The notes: generated from the letters alone by a model not told the origin. Shown: positions 7,725-16,823, counted from the stretch's first letter. The stretch is 64,000 bases of DNA from Synechococcus sp. PCC 7335 (GCF_000155595.1 NZ_DS989904.1:1-64000); one strand, 5' to 3'. Numbers and translations are program-made.

Positions 7725-8828
7725 GTGAAAACGCTTTTTGAACGACTTTCTGAGGAGCTTAGTGTAAAAACTAACGCTTCAATTCGACACTGCTATGAAG
7801 TTGCTAAGCGTATTGAGAAAGAAGCGCGTCGTATCTGCATGGAAAGTCAGAGGATCCAGAACTCCGGCGACATAGAAGGTTGGGCAAACAATCTAGCCGG
7901 CATTAGACTGACGCAGTGCTTGAGATACGCCGATCTAGGATCTACTAAGGGGCGAATAGAGCTACACAGCAGCTTAAGTGCAATTATCTATCGCTACATA
8001 ACACCACCCCAAGTTCAGGCTAGCTATCAAGCTCGCATTTTGTTAATAGAAGACTTCTTGCAAAACTTTTATGCGGAAAGTATCAATGCTTTTAGACGTG
8101 AGAACGAAGTTGCTCTCACCTACCGACCTCGATCTTTGCTAGAGCTAGCTGAATATATGGCCTACACAGAGCGTTATGCCAAACGTCGAATTCATCTTTC
8201 CAAAGGTCGTAGTCAGCAATTGATTATCCTGCGCGCGCAAACCTTCTCAAAGAAACAGCCACCAGAAACCGCAGTAGATATTCAGCAAACCATTGAGGGC
8301 ACAGAGACAGCCCGTCCTCGAACGGCATCTTCTCAGCGTCTGCGTGAGGAGCTATTGACTGATAAGAGCCGCTTCGAGGAAGAAGAGACAATCAGAGAGC
8401 AGGTAGTCGATCAGCTGATGAATTATCTAGTAGCAAAAGGTCAGTGTGACTGCGCTGACTATTTCGCCCTCCGTTTAAACGATCTACCTACTCACAAGAT
8501 AGAAGATATTCTGCAAATCACCTCTCGAGAGCGAGACTACTTGCAGCAGCGATTCAAATATCATTTACTAAAGTTCTCTTTTGTACACAGCTGGGAACTT
8601 GTTCATGAATGGCTAGGGATAGAGCTATGTCAGAATCTGGGACTAACTCCTTACCAGTGGACACACTTTCGGACTGAAATAAACTCAATCCAAGCAGAGA
8701 TTCTGACACTGAAGCAGAAAAAGCACAGCGATCAGGAAATTTCTAATCAGTTGAACATCACATCAACTCAGCTAAGAAAACAGTGGTTCAATCTATTAGA
8801 GAAAGCCTGGGATATTCGAAACGTATAA
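7725..8828 (+). CDS. hetZ: HetZ-family protein
   Basis: HetZ is a putative DNA-binding regulator required early in heterocyst differentiation in Anabaena; homologues also occur in filamentous strains without heterocysts. The 367-residue product starts at GTG 7725 (KTLFERLSEEL). It has the N-terminal helical domain with CYEVAKRIEKEARRIC and QCLRYADLGSTKGRIELHS, and the block PPQVQASYQARILLIEDFLQ. The last 40 residues form a likely helix-turn-helix (SDQEISNQLNITSTQLRKQW). A PatU3-like gene follows 406 bp downstream on the same strand, the same pairing as hetZ-patU3 in Anabaena. The assignment rests on recalled similarity and this pairing. No HetR gene or heterocyst structural gene is in the window. 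Confidence 0.75.
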   Translation: MKTLFERLSEELSVKTNASIRHCYEVAKRIEKEARRICMESQRIQNSGDIEGWANNLAGIRLTQCLRYADLGSTKGRIELHSSLSAIIYRYITPPQVQASYQARILLIEDFLQNFYAESINAFRRENEVALTYRPRSLLELAEYMAYTERYAKRRIHLSKGRSQQLIILRAQTFSKKQPPETAVDIQQTIEGTETARPRTASSQRLREELLTDKSRFEEEETIREQVVDQLMNYLVAKGQCDCADYFALRLNDLPTHKIEDILQITSRERDYLQQRFKYHLLKFSFVHSWELVHEWLGIELCQNLGLTPYQWTHFRTEINSIQAEILTLKQKKHSDQEISNQLNITSTQLRKQWFNLLEKAWDIRNV

Positions 8829-9234
8829 AAAACTCATTCTCCACTTTTGTTCGCCCTGCCATAGTAATCGATGAAAATTGATTCAAATAGCATTTTCAGT
8901 ATGCTTTTATAGCCAGTGCGAGATCCTTTCTTTACACTTGCAATACCATGAAGAAACGACTTTGCATCTGCTAAACAATCCGGTTTGAAGGCCAACTCAC
9001 ATGAAGCCTAAAGACAACACATGATTTACTCTATCTACCAACAAGAATAAGGAATACCTTTACTTGTGAAGTTCTAACCTATTGACATCCTCATAGTAGA
9101 AATTCCCCTAGTAGAGAGGTATTCGCTCTGGGCACCTTCATTATCTTCAGACTTTCTGTTGCCTTAAGCGGTGCTTTGGATTAGACAGGTTCTTTTAGAC
9201 AGCTCAGTTAGCTAGCTACGGAGACACCCACGCT
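8829..9234 (+). other. 406-bp spacer between hetZ and the patU3-like gene
   Basis: No coding frame of useful length is visible. A TTGACA hexamer at 9082-9087 could be a -35 box but has no convincing -10 at 16-18 bp. A purine-rich ACGGAG (9219-9224) precedes the proposed TTG start of the next gene. No hairpin with a T run was seen, so read-through from hetZ is possible. Confidence 0.4.
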
Positions 9235-10089
9235 TTGCAAGAACGTTTCCATTCTCTAATCAAACAACATTTAATGTTGGAATACGCAAAGAAGCCGCCT
9301 CTTTTTCCTTGGGAGTCGGAGCTATGTGAGTACCCAACGGAGGCTGACCTTGCTAGTGCAGATAGTGCTATGTCGACAGACGAAGCGATCGCGCTATGGA
9401 AACAGCATCTGAGTTCACTCGACGTGCCTAAACTGTTACCGGAGTCAGTACTCAGTGCTTTAATCAGGCAATGTCAAAATATCATCCGACCACCCGCCCA
9501 GCGAGGAATTCAATTGGTTCGCGTGGTTGAACCATTCTTTCCCGTTCAGAACAGTACATTAGAGTCCATTGCCAATATCGTCCTAGCACCGGTCTATCGT
9601 TCTGACAATGAGACCAAAGCCGCTGTGCTAGAGCAAATCACTAAGCTAGCTAATGATTATGATTCTGCTAGTGTAGAACAGCAGATTGCACTGCTGATGA
9701 TAGCGGCTCAAGAAATGCTGGAGGCGATGACGCTATCGCTGTCTAAGCAAAAGCCTGAAGACACCCGAGAGTGGATAACGGCTCACGGTATGATGAGACT
9801 ATCTACCAAGTACATAGCAACCGCTAAAAACCGGCTCACGATCACTGCTATGCTACCGAAAGCCGGTCATTTGCGACTACTGTGCAATGGCAGTGTGGAA
9901 AAGCAGACATTTTGCTCGCAGCCTGATTTGCTAGCGTTAAGTTGGCATATACCTAACTTCGAGAAGACTTATCTACTTGAAGTCTTCTTAGATACTGAAG
10001 ATACTGAAAAAACAACCCTGAACTTTGTAGTCAGACTCGAGTCGTCCGACGATGAAGAGCTACCAGGACCTATGTCCTTCAGCTCGTGA
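9235..10089 (+). CDS. PatU3-like protein (heterocyst pattern family)
   Basis: PatU3 acts with HetZ in Anabaena pattern formation; its molecular role is not settled. The 284-residue product has the N-terminal signature KKPPLFPWESELCEYP (residues about 17-33) that I associate with PatU. A helical middle and a C-terminal beta-rich region (residues about 195-275) with TAMLPKAGHLRLLCNG and TTLNFVVRLESS follow. The frame opens at TTG 9235, with an ATG (TTAATGTTGG region, residue 13) as alternative. The N-terminal residues VRFHSLIKQH-like segment make the TTG plausible. Its position after hetZ is the main support. No membrane segment or catalytic motif is apparent. Confidence 0.6.
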   Translation: MQERFHSLIKQHLMLEYAKKPPLFPWESELCEYPTEADLASADSAMSTDEAIALWKQHLSSLDVPKLLPESVLSALIRQCQNIIRPPAQRGIQLVRVVEPFFPVQNSTLESIANIVLAPVYRSDNETKAAVLEQITKLANDYDSASVEQQIALLMIAAQEMLEAMTLSLSKQKPEDTREWITAHGMMRLSTKYIATAKNRLTITAMLPKAGHLRLLCNGSVEKQTFCSQPDLLALSWHIPNFEKTYLLEVFLDTEDTEKTTLNFVVRLESSDDEELPGPMSFSS

Positions 10090-10264
10090 TTTCGTAGGGT
10101 TCGTCATAGAACTAGTCTTGCAACATCGCCTTTGCAAAGAAACTGTTCCGCTATCTCTCTGAGAGTAATCCCAGTAAAACTCAGGATGTAGTCAGAATGA
10201 GGAGAGTACTTTCCTTAATTGTGTTTTCTCAACTGAGATCTTCGCCTTGATAAGGTCTGATCCG

Positions 10265-10286
10265 GTCTACTAAAGCAGACTTTTTT
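10265..10286 (+). terminator. weak terminator candidate after patU3-like gene
   Basis: GTCT (10265-10268) can pair with AGAC (10277-10280), directly followed by six T (10281-10286). The stem is short, so this is only a candidate for the end of the hetZ-patU3 transcript. Confidence 0.3.
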
Positions 10287-10382
10287 CCACAGTAGGAAAA
10301 CTATTGACCTTCTATCGCGTACGGCATCAGTAGCTAGTTATCAGCTCGACCAATTGTTAGCGTCTGTTTATATATGACGATG

Positions 10383-10405
10383 AACAGCTCCTTTCACGAG
10401 CTGTT
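10383..10405. repeat. 8-bp inverted repeat upstream of argD
   Basis: AACAGCTC and GAGCTGTT flank a 7-nt spacer. It lies about 145 bp before the argD start with no T run, so it could be an operator dyad or an RNA hairpin. Confidence 0.5.
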
Positions 10406-10551
10406 AGGAGTATCGCTGCTGACAGAAGTAGCGTTACAATCGTTACCTGCAATTAGCGTTTGTCGCGATATCGTTGAACGCAATTCTATTGTCAAAGATA
10501 GCGCCGACGTTTGTTCCCTTTGAAATTCCTATTCTTTAAAAATTGCCGACC

Positions 10552-11829
10552 ATGACGTCTCAAACCTTAACGCCCGCAGCTTCACCGGCTTTCTCTATGC
10601 CAGAAAAACCTGGCTTTGAATCAACCGAATTTGACCAAAATGTGATGGCGACCTATGCTCGCTTTCCAATTGCGATGGAGCGCGGCGAAAGATGTCGTCT
10701 ATGGGATTTGGAAGGGCGTGAGTATCTTGATTTTGTAGCGGGCATTGCTACTTGTGCGCTGGGTCATTCTCATCCGGCGATGATCAAAGCGGGAAATGCG
10801 CAATTGCAGAAGCTTCAGCATGTCTCGAATCTGTATTACATTCCTGAGCAAGGAGCACTCGCACAGTGGCTAATTGATCATTCTTGTGCCGATCGCGTAT
10901 TCTTCTGTAATTCAGGTGCAGAAGCGAATGAAGGCGCTATTAAGCTGGCCCGCAAGTATGGACACACTAAGCTAGGAATAGAAGCGCCTATCGTAATTAC
11001 GGCGAAATCAAGCTTTCATGGGAGAACGCTAGCCACCGTCACGGCGACCGGACAGCCTAAGTATCAGAAGAACTTCAACCCCTTGATGCCTGGATTTTAC
11101 TATGTGCCGTACAACGATATAGAGGCGTTGAAAGCCGCTATAGAAGAGCTTGATGCCGACCAGCGTCAGGTTGCGGCTGTGATGCTTGAGCCGATGCAAG
11201 GGGAAGGCGGTGTTTGTCCTGGTAATCCCGTGTATTTTAAGCAGGTGCGGCAGCTCTGTGATGAGCTAGGGATTTTGCTGATTCTAGATGAGGTACAAGT
11301 AGGGATGGGCCGTACAGGTAATCTGTGGGGCTATCAAACGGTCGGGGTAGAACCTGACGTATTTACCTCTGCTAAGGCGCTAGGAGGCGGTATTCCGATT
11401 GGAGCGATTCTGACGAAGAGTCACTGCGATGTGCTGCGCCCTGGGGAACATGGAAGTACATTTGGGGGAAATCCCTTTGCCTGTGGGGTGGCCATGGCGG
11501 TATGTCAGACACTAGAGCAGGAGAATGTGCTAGAGAATGTGCGATCGCGTGGCAAACAGCTCAGAAAAGGGCTAAAGGCGATCGTTAATAAATACCCGAA
11601 CCTATGCAAAGGCGTTCGAGGCTGGGGCTTGATTAACGGCTTAGTTTTAAACCCGGATAGCGATATTGCCGCGATCGATATTGTCAAAGCCGCACTTGAA
11701 AAAGGACTGTTAGTTTTGCCAGCAGGAACACAGGTAGTTCGACTCGTTCCACCACTGATCGTGACCGCGGATGATGTGGATAAAGCGCTTAGCCTGATTG
11801 ATGAAACATTAGCAGGCCTCTCCAAGTAG
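10552..11829 (+). CDS. argD: acetylornithine aminotransferase ArgD
   Basis: ArgD is a PLP enzyme converting N-acetylglutamate semialdehyde to N-acetylornithine in arginine synthesis. The class III aminotransferase landmarks are all present: FCNSGAEANEGAIKLARK, SSFHGRTLATVTATGQPKYQ, the PLP-contacting LILDEVQVGMGRTG, the Schiff-base lysine in TSAKALGGGIPIGA and GSTFGGNPFACG. About 425 residues is normal, with a short N-terminal tail of cyanobacterial type. ATG 10552 is preferred to the TTG at 10543. The gene converges with recF, whose stop lies 26 bp downstream. Its 5' region is long (about 460 bp), leaving room for nitrogen control, but no clear NtcA box was found. Confidence 0.96.
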   Translation: MTSQTLTPAASPAFSMPEKPGFESTEFDQNVMATYARFPIAMERGERCRLWDLEGREYLDFVAGIATCALGHSHPAMIKAGNAQLQKLQHVSNLYYIPEQGALAQWLIDHSCADRVFFCNSGAEANEGAIKLARKYGHTKLGIEAPIVITAKSSFHGRTLATVTATGQPKYQKNFNPLMPGFYYVPYNDIEALKAAIEELDADQRQVAAVMLEPMQGEGGVCPGNPVYFKQVRQLCDELGILLILDEVQVGMGRTGNLWGYQTVGVEPDVFTSAKALGGGIPIGAILTKSHCDVLRPGEHGSTFGGNPFACGVAMAVCQTLEQENVLENVRSRGKQLRKGLKAIVNKYPNLCKGVRGWGLINGLVLNPDSDIAAIDIVKAALEKGLLVLPAGTQVVRLVPPLIVTADDVDKALSLIDETLAGLSK

Positions 11830-11855
11830 GATCGCGCCAGGTCTCTAGCTAATTT

Positions 11856-13082
11856 CTAGTAGCCAGTTTCTAGCAGTGCACCCTGATGAACCGTCAGAAT
11901 CTGTGACTGCTCAAGCCATTTGGCATCAAAGGCACCAAGATGAGTCGTTGTAATCAGGGTTTGAAATCGATCTTCAATCGTTTCTAGCAGCTGATTTTGA
12001 CGCTTGAGATCTAGTTCAGCTAATACATCATCTAGCAATAGCAGCGGTGGTTCACCAATCACCGCTTCAATCAGCTCTAGTTCTGCTAGCTTTAAGGCGA
12101 GAACCAAAGTTCTTTGCTGACCTTGCGACCCGTACTGGCGAGCGGGCGTGTGATTAATCGAAAAGTCAATATCGTCTCGATGGGGACCAGCGAGTGAGGT
12201 GCGCTGATGATATTCGGCGATCGCTCGCGATTTTATCTTTTCAAAGAAAACCTGTTGAATATGATCAGGATCGTCAAGCTGCGCGTCTTCTACTGAATCC
12301 TTTTTAGGGTCTTTCAACAACAGCGTCTCTTCTGTCGATAAGCCTGCTTCTGTCGATAGACCTGTTGTAGAGACAGTCGTAGAAATATTGGGCTGATAGG
12401 TAATCATCAATTGCTCTGCATCACCGCTAATCGCTCGGTGCCAGGCCTGAGCCAATGGAATCAAACGCTGTAGCCCGCGCGATCGACGCCTGATCACTCT
12501 AGTCCCAGCTGCCACCAGCTGCGCATCCCACAGCGCCATTTGCGTAGAGTCGAAAGGCTGACTATTCTCTTCATCAGTGTGCTGTTTGATAAAAGCGTTA
12601 CGCTGTTTTAGAACCTGATTGTATTGCTGCAAAATATAGGCATAGACAGGCTCTAGCTGAGTCAGTAGCGTGTCTATCCAGCTGCGTCGCTCGCCGGGTC
12701 CACCGCGCACCAAATCGATGTCTAGACTAGAAAATTGAACTGCGTTGAGAGAGCCTAGGAAATCTTGCTGACGCTTGAGCGTTTCACCATTGAGGATAGT
12801 GGCTCTGCGCCCGCCGTTACGTAGAACTAGATTGAGTTCACTAGGGCCAAGCTCTTTTTGAAGCTGGGCTTTGATATGGGCGGTCTTTTTGCCTTCTCCA
12901 ACCAAGTCGCGATCACGACTCGTTCGATGGGATTTCAAGGTTGCTAGCAACTCCACTGCTTCTAGCAGGTTAGATTTTCCCTGGGCGTTATCTCCTAGCA
13001 GAATCGTCTTGGGTGCGCCAAAAGCTACAGATTGGCTGCTGTAGTTGCGAAAGTTCTGCAAATAGAGGTGCTTAAGGAACAT
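11856..13082 (-). CDS. recF: DNA replication and repair protein RecF
   Basis: RecF is an SMC-like ATPase that loads RecA at gaps through RecR and RecO. With the ATG at 13082 the protein starts MFLKHLYLQNFRNY, the canonical beginning, with Walker A GDNAQGKSN at residues 30-38. The signature region YGSQGQQRTLVLALKLAE and Walker B PPLLLLDDVLAELD are near the C-terminus. An upstream TTG (13115) would add 11 residues without homology. At 408 residues it exceeds the usual 360-390. A Ser/Thr/Glu-rich insertion lies near residue 240, containing an 18-bp tandem duplication (GLSTEA/GLSTEE). It diverges from the glycosyltransferase gene with only 39 bp between starts. Confidence 0.95.
   Translation of the reverse strand: MFLKHLYLQNFRNYSSQSVAFGAPKTILLGDNAQGKSNLLEAVELLATLKSHRTSRDRDLVGEGKKTAHIKAQLQKELGPSELNLVLRNGGRRATILNGETLKRQQDFLGSLNAVQFSSLDIDLVRGGPGERRSWIDTLLTQLEPVYAYILQQYNQVLKQRNAFIKQHTDEENSQPFDSTQMALWDAQLVAAGTRVIRRRSRGLQRLIPLAQAWHRAISGDAEQLMITYQPNISTTVSTTGLSTEAGLSTEETLLLKDPKKDSVEDAQLDDPDHIQQVFFEKIKSRAIAEYHQRTSLAGPHRDDIDFSINHTPARQYGSQGQQRTLVLALKLAELELIEAVIGEPPLLLLDDVLAELDLKRQNQLLETIEDRFQTLITTTHLGAFDAKWLEQSQILTVHQGALLETGY
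12329..12364 (-). repeat. 18-bp tandem duplication within recF
   Basis: CTTCTGTCGATAAGCCTG (12329-12346) is followed by CTTCTGTCGATAGACCTG (12347-12364), 16 of 18 identical. It encodes GLSTE-type units in a non-conserved loop of RecF. Confidence 0.9.
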
Positions 13083-13121
13083 GCTCTTCAGTTTAGAGTA
13101 AGCGGGAATAGCCAAGTGCAG

Positions 13122-14414
13122 ATGCGTGGCAAAATCAGCGGGAGTTTCAAAGCATTGTTCAAAGCATTGATAGAAGCGTTAGGACGGTGGGGTATCGAAG
13201 GGTGGGTTGATCCCTGGTTGGGACTATGGAGTCTACTGTTCGCGAGCTGCGTTGCAAACTTAGACTTTCATCGGCGCTTTCAAAACTCTATTCGCAGTGC
13301 GCCTCGACTTGATCCGCTAGAGGGCTTTCCGACCAAGCTACCAAGTGTGAGTGTCATTATCCCGGCTTATAACGAGGTAGACAACATCGCAGAGTGCATG
13401 GAATCAGTACTGGCAAATGCGCTACCGGATGGTTCACAGATGAAGCTGATTGTGGCAGATGATGAGTCGAACGATGGCACCCAACTGGTCGCAGACAAGA
13501 TTGCTGAAAACGACGGTCGAGTGAAGGTGCTCACGGTGCTGCCGCGCCCTACTGATCAGCCCTGGCGCGGTAAAAACTGGGCCTGCGTGCAGGCAGCTAA
13601 GGAAGTGGAAGATAGCGAATATGTCTTGTTTATTGATGCGGATGTCCGGTTAGGTGAGAATGCGATCGCCTGCGCCTTAACTAACGCTCAAACCTACAAT
13701 AGCGATCTCCTTAGCTGTGCTCCTAAGCTTATCTACGGATGCTTTTCAGAGTGGCTGGTTCAGCCCCTAATGGCGCTACTGATTGCAGTCGGGTTCAGCT
13801 TTGAAGGTGTAAACGACCCGCAGCAGCTTGATAAGGCAGCAGCAGCAGGACCATTTATGCTGTTTCGGACAGCCGCATACAAAGAGATTGGTGGACACGC
13901 AGCCGTTGCCAGCATTGCAGTAGAAGATTTTGAACTCGCGAAGGTAATCAAAGCAAGTGGGTTTAAACTACGCTACGTCCTAGGGACTGATGCTGTGAGC
14001 GTTCGGATGTATCGTTCGTTCGCAGCTCTATGGGAAGGATGGACAAAAAATTTCTATATCGCTGGGGGACGCAATCCATTTTTGACAGTGGCTTCATCTG
14101 TTGTGATCGCTCTTCTTTTTGTGGTGCCCTGGCTTGGCATTGCAACCAGTCTACTGGGACTTGCTCTAGGTGCGCCCGCTGCTAGCATCGCACTGGGGCT
14201 TTCGGTTTTGGCAGTGGCGCTTCAGGTGTTTATGCGCCTGGCATCGGCTCGAACCATTGATGAGCCACCAAGATATCTGTATTTAAGCTGGTTAGGAGGA
14301 GGGATTATCAGCGTGATTGCCCTCGTTTCGATGATCAAAACAGAGACAGGTTGGGGATGGACTTGGAAGGGGCGATCGCTCGCCGCAAAGGCATCTCCAA
14401 TCGCCGAAACTTAG
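13122..14414 (+). CDS. cruG: family 2 glycosyltransferase, CruG-like
   Basis: The 430-residue product has an N-terminal membrane-associated helix (about residues 30-48), then a GT-A domain starting at PSVSVIIPAYNEVDNI (residues 74-89). The DxD-type motif lies in LFIDADVRLGENAI, preceded by WRGKNWACVQAA. A later block reads GPFMLFRTAAYKEIGGH and VEDFELAKVIK. Several C-terminal membrane helices follow (FVVPWLGIATSLLG and others). This arrangement and the blocks agree with CruG, the glycosyltransferase that decorates the 2'-hydroxyl of myxoxanthophyll in cyanobacteria. The partner cruF is not adjacent, so substrate is inference; a hopanoid or other lipid glycosyltransferase is the alternative. 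ATG 13122 avoids overlap with recF. Confidence 0.72.
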   Translation: MRGKISGSFKALFKALIEALGRWGIEGWVDPWLGLWSLLFASCVANLDFHRRFQNSIRSAPRLDPLEGFPTKLPSVSVIIPAYNEVDNIAECMESVLANALPDGSQMKLIVADDESNDGTQLVADKIAENDGRVKVLTVLPRPTDQPWRGKNWACVQAAKEVEDSEYVLFIDADVRLGENAIACALTNAQTYNSDLLSCAPKLIYGCFSEWLVQPLMALLIAVGFSFEGVNDPQQLDKAAAAGPFMLFRTAAYKEIGGHAAVASIAVEDFELAKVIKASGFKLRYVLGTDAVSVRMYRSFAALWEGWTKNFYIAGGRNPFLTVASSVVIALLFVVPWLGIATSLLGLALGAPAASIALGLSVLAVALQVFMRLASARTIDEPPRYLYLSWLGGGIISVIALVSMIKTETGWGWTWKGRSLAAKASPIAET

Positions 14415-14517
14415 CAGAAAATCTGTGGTGGGCTGCATCTTTTACGAGCCTTAGAAATATCTCGATCCCCTTGCAGCAAACCGTGCAGCCGATGCTACAA
14501 TACTCAAGCGAAAGCGA

Positions 14518-14589
14518 TGGGGTGTCGCCAAGTGGTAAGGCAGCGGGTTTTGGTCTCGCCATTCCTAGGTTCGAATCCTAGCACCCCAG
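14518..14589 (+). tRNA. trnQ: tRNA-Gln (anticodon UUG)
   Basis: The sequence folds as a full cloverleaf. The acceptor is TGGGGTG (14518-14524) with CACCCCA (14582-14588) and discriminator G. The D arm is GCCAAGTGGTAAGGC. The anticodon arm is GCGGG-TTTTGGT-CTCGC with anticodon TTG. The T arm is CTAGG-TTCGAAT-CCTAG. CCA is not encoded. A hairpin follows from 14601. Confidence 0.96.
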
Positions 14590-14600
14590 CTCTATAATCT

Positions 14601-14655
14601 AAGCCGTTCCTAGTCAGTGCCTCTCTAGTGGTTCTTGCAGCCAGGAGCGGCTTTT
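14601..14655 (+). terminator. hairpin after tRNA-Gln, likely terminator
   Basis: AAGCCGTTCCT (14601-14611) pairs with AGGAGCGGCTT (14643-14653) over 11 bp with one G-T pair. The 31-nt loop is itself able to fold, and T residues end the stem (CTTTTG). It begins 12 bp after the tRNA. Confidence 0.6.
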
Positions 14656-14705
14656 GTACTACATAGCTCCTTTATTAGACAGCTCCTTATTTAATCAATC
14701 ATTAG

Positions 14706-15122
14706 ATGGAAGGCACTCAAGCTAAAAGTACAACGATGCAGTATTCTGCTGCGGTGATGCGGCGTGCCGAAAGGGCCGTACGGTGCTCTCCCTTTTATCT
14801 AAAGCTACTGGCGGCGATGCGCGACCACAGTGTCAGCGTACCTACTATTGCAGAGGACAGTGGTGCTATCAAAGGCTATACGCAGAAGCCACTTACCGAT
14901 GTCTCAACCGAAAGAGAACTTATGTGGCTTGCCTCAGTTGGCATCTTGCGCCGAGAGGTCGATGGCCAAGGTCTAACAGATAGCTTTCGACTGACTCCTT
15001 TGGGCCGTCAGCTTGTGGAAGATTGGCAGAACAACGGCTGCATAGAGAAAAGGGCTTCTATCGCTGACTCCCTCCAAAATGCTGTTATTCGATGGCTGAG
15101 GCTACCGGACTGGCTAGTTTGA
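14706..15122 (+). CDS. Npun_F0494 family protein
   Basis: A 138-residue cyanobacteria-specific protein of unknown function. Recognised by the blocks YSAAVMRRAERAVRCSPFYL, LKLLAAMRDHSVSV, KGYTQKPLTDVSTERELMWL and GILRREVDGQGLTDSFRLTP, then GRQLVEDW. The predominantly helical N-terminal part followed by the VGILRREVD...RLTPLG segment looks like a winged-helix fold, but DNA binding is not shown. ATG 14706 is used; an ATG 11 residues later is possible. It lies alone between the tRNA-Gln terminator and cobQ, on the same strand as both. Confidence 0.8.
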   Translation: MEGTQAKSTTMQYSAAVMRRAERAVRCSPFYLKLLAAMRDHSVSVPTIAEDSGAIKGYTQKPLTDVSTERELMWLASVGILRREVDGQGLTDSFRLTPLGRQLVEDWQNNGCIEKRASIADSLQNAVIRWLRLPDWLV

Positions 15123-15335
15123 TGCTAAACGTTGATTTAGTGAACGTATTCACTGCATGTGACCCTGGCCAGTGTGAGTAGCTTCGAAGTATCTATTGAC
15201 GTATCTAGTGATGCGTAAATATACGTAACTATTACCCTAAGTATTAGAACAAGCATCAGATTGTTCCTTTTTTCCGGCTCACGATGACCAAGTTTGGGTA
15301 ATGTGAGGGATGTAGAAATAAACGAGGGGCATTAA

Positions 15336-16823
15336 GTGGTGAAGTCAATAATGGTAGTGGGTACGACCTCCCATGCAGGTAAATCCATGTTAGTGACTGC
15401 CCTTTGTCGCATCTTAAGTCGTAAGGGCTGGCGAGTTTCTCCGTTTAAAGGCCAGAACATGGCGCTAAACTCGTATGTCAGCACTACCGGAGCTGAAATT
15501 GGCTATGCCCAAGCAGTACAGGCATGGGCAGCGGGCGTCTCACCCCAAGCGGAGATGAATCCCATTCTGTTAAAGCCACAGGGGAATCAGACTTCACAGG
15601 TTGTTCTCAAAGGGCGAGTGATTGGCACAACAACGGCTCAAAGATATTACGAAGAATTCTTTAGTGCTGGCTGGCAGGCCATTCAAGAAAGCATTGCTCG
15701 GTTAGGTCAAGAGTTTGACCTGTTAGTTTGTGAAGGTGCTGGCAGTCCTGCTGAGATTAACTTGAAGCACCGCGATCTAACAAACATGCGAGTGGCTTCT
15801 TATCTAAAGGCACCGACTATTCTCATTGCAGATATCGAGCGCGGCGGCGTCTTCGCCCATATTGTCGGTACCTTAGAGCTGTTAGAACCAGACGAACGAG
15901 CCTTAATAAAGGGCATCGTAATCAATAAGTTTCGGGGCCAACGCTCTATCTTACAGCCAGGAATCGATTGGCTAGAAAAGCGGACAGGAATCCCGGTGAT
16001 TGGAGTTATCCCATGGATTGACGAGGCCTTCCCCGCAGAAGATTCGCTTTCTTTACTAGAGCGAACGATTAACAAAGCTCAATCTGAAATTACGGTAGCT
16101 GTGATTCGACTGCCGCGCATCTCCAACTTCACCGATTTTGATGCGCTAGAAGCTGAGCCTTCGGTGACCGTTAAATATTTGTCGCCACGCGATCCATTAG
16201 GCTATCCAGATGCCGTGGTCTTGCCGGGGACAAAAACAACAATTGCCGACCTGTTGATCCTACAGCAAACTGGGATGGCAGAAGCCCTGAAAAACTATGC
16301 CGCGGCGGGCGGTACGGTTATGGGCATTTGTGGCGGATTTCAGATCATGGGACAGATGCTAGCTGACCCTGAAGGCTTAGAAGGTCAAGAAGGCCGGTTT
16401 AACGGATTGGGGCTGTTGCCACTGCGGACCGTCATCACCAATCAAAAGGTCGCTCGACAGCGGACAGTGACCTCTAAATATCCGCAAGAAGGGTTACCGG
16501 TCATCGGCTATGAAATTCATCAGGGAAAAACTCAGCTCGTGATGGCAACCGAAGAAGATAGCGAGAATACATTCATGCCAATATTTGATGATCGCAGCTT
16601 GGGTATTGTCGATGGTGAACAGTCAGTATGGGGCACCTATCTACACGGCATCTTTGATAACGGGCCTTGGCGACGGGCGTGGCTAAATCGGTTACGACAG
16701 CAGCGTGGGTTAGGCTCTATGCCCACAGGAATTGCTAATTACCGAGAACAGCGTGATAGTTTGCTTACTAGCTTAGCTGTCACCATTGAAGAATACATCG
16801 ATCTATCACCGATCATAGGCTGA
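15336..16823 (+). CDS. cobQ: cobyric acid synthase CobQ
   Basis: CobQ amidates four carboxylates of adenosylcobyrinic a,c-diamide in cobalamin synthesis, using glutamine and ATP. The ATP-binding DTBS-like domain starts at once with GTTSHAGKS (residues 9-17) and includes SPFKGQNMALNSYVS, CEGAGSPAEINL and ADIERGGVFAHIVGT. The glutamine amidotransferase domain has the nucleophile in GICGGFQIMGQ (about residue 330) and a C-terminal GTYLHGIFDN histidine motif. At 495 residues it has standard length. GTG 15336 or 15339 is the start, with GAGGGG at 15323-15328 as ribosome site. No B12 riboswitch box was seen in the 210-bp upstream spacer. A cobD-like gene occurs at 52101. Confidence 0.97.
   Translation: MVKSIMVVGTTSHAGKSMLVTALCRILSRKGWRVSPFKGQNMALNSYVSTTGAEIGYAQAVQAWAAGVSPQAEMNPILLKPQGNQTSQVVLKGRVIGTTTAQRYYEEFFSAGWQAIQESIARLGQEFDLLVCEGAGSPAEINLKHRDLTNMRVASYLKAPTILIADIERGGVFAHIVGTLELLEPDERALIKGIVINKFRGQRSILQPGIDWLEKRTGIPVIGVIPWIDEAFPAEDSLSLLERTINKAQSEITVAVIRLPRISNFTDFDALEAEPSVTVKYLSPRDPLGYPDAVVLPGTKTTIADLLILQQTGMAEALKNYAAAGGTVMGICGGFQIMGQMLADPEGLEGQEGRFNGLGLLPLRTVITNQKVARQRTVTSKYPQEGLPVIGYEIHQGKTQLVMATEEDSENTFMPIFDDRSLGIVDGEQSVWGTYLHGIFDNGPWRRAWLNRLRQQRGLGSMPTGIANYREQRDSLLTSLAVTIEEYIDLSPIIG

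Larger units (their letters stand above)
10090..10551 (+). other. 462-bp intergenic region before argD
   Basis: It contains a weak hairpin with T6 (10265-10286, listed separately) and a perfect 8-bp inverted repeat AACAGCTC/GAGCTGTT at 10383-10390 and 10398-10405. AT-rich DNA (10490-10545) just before argD presumably carries its promoter. I see no small coding frame or known RNA. Confidence 0.4.

Noticed and set aside
15123-15335. Cobalamin riboswitch upstream of cobQ
   Set aside because: No B12-box-like sequence seen and the spacer is too short for the full aptamer plus expression platform.
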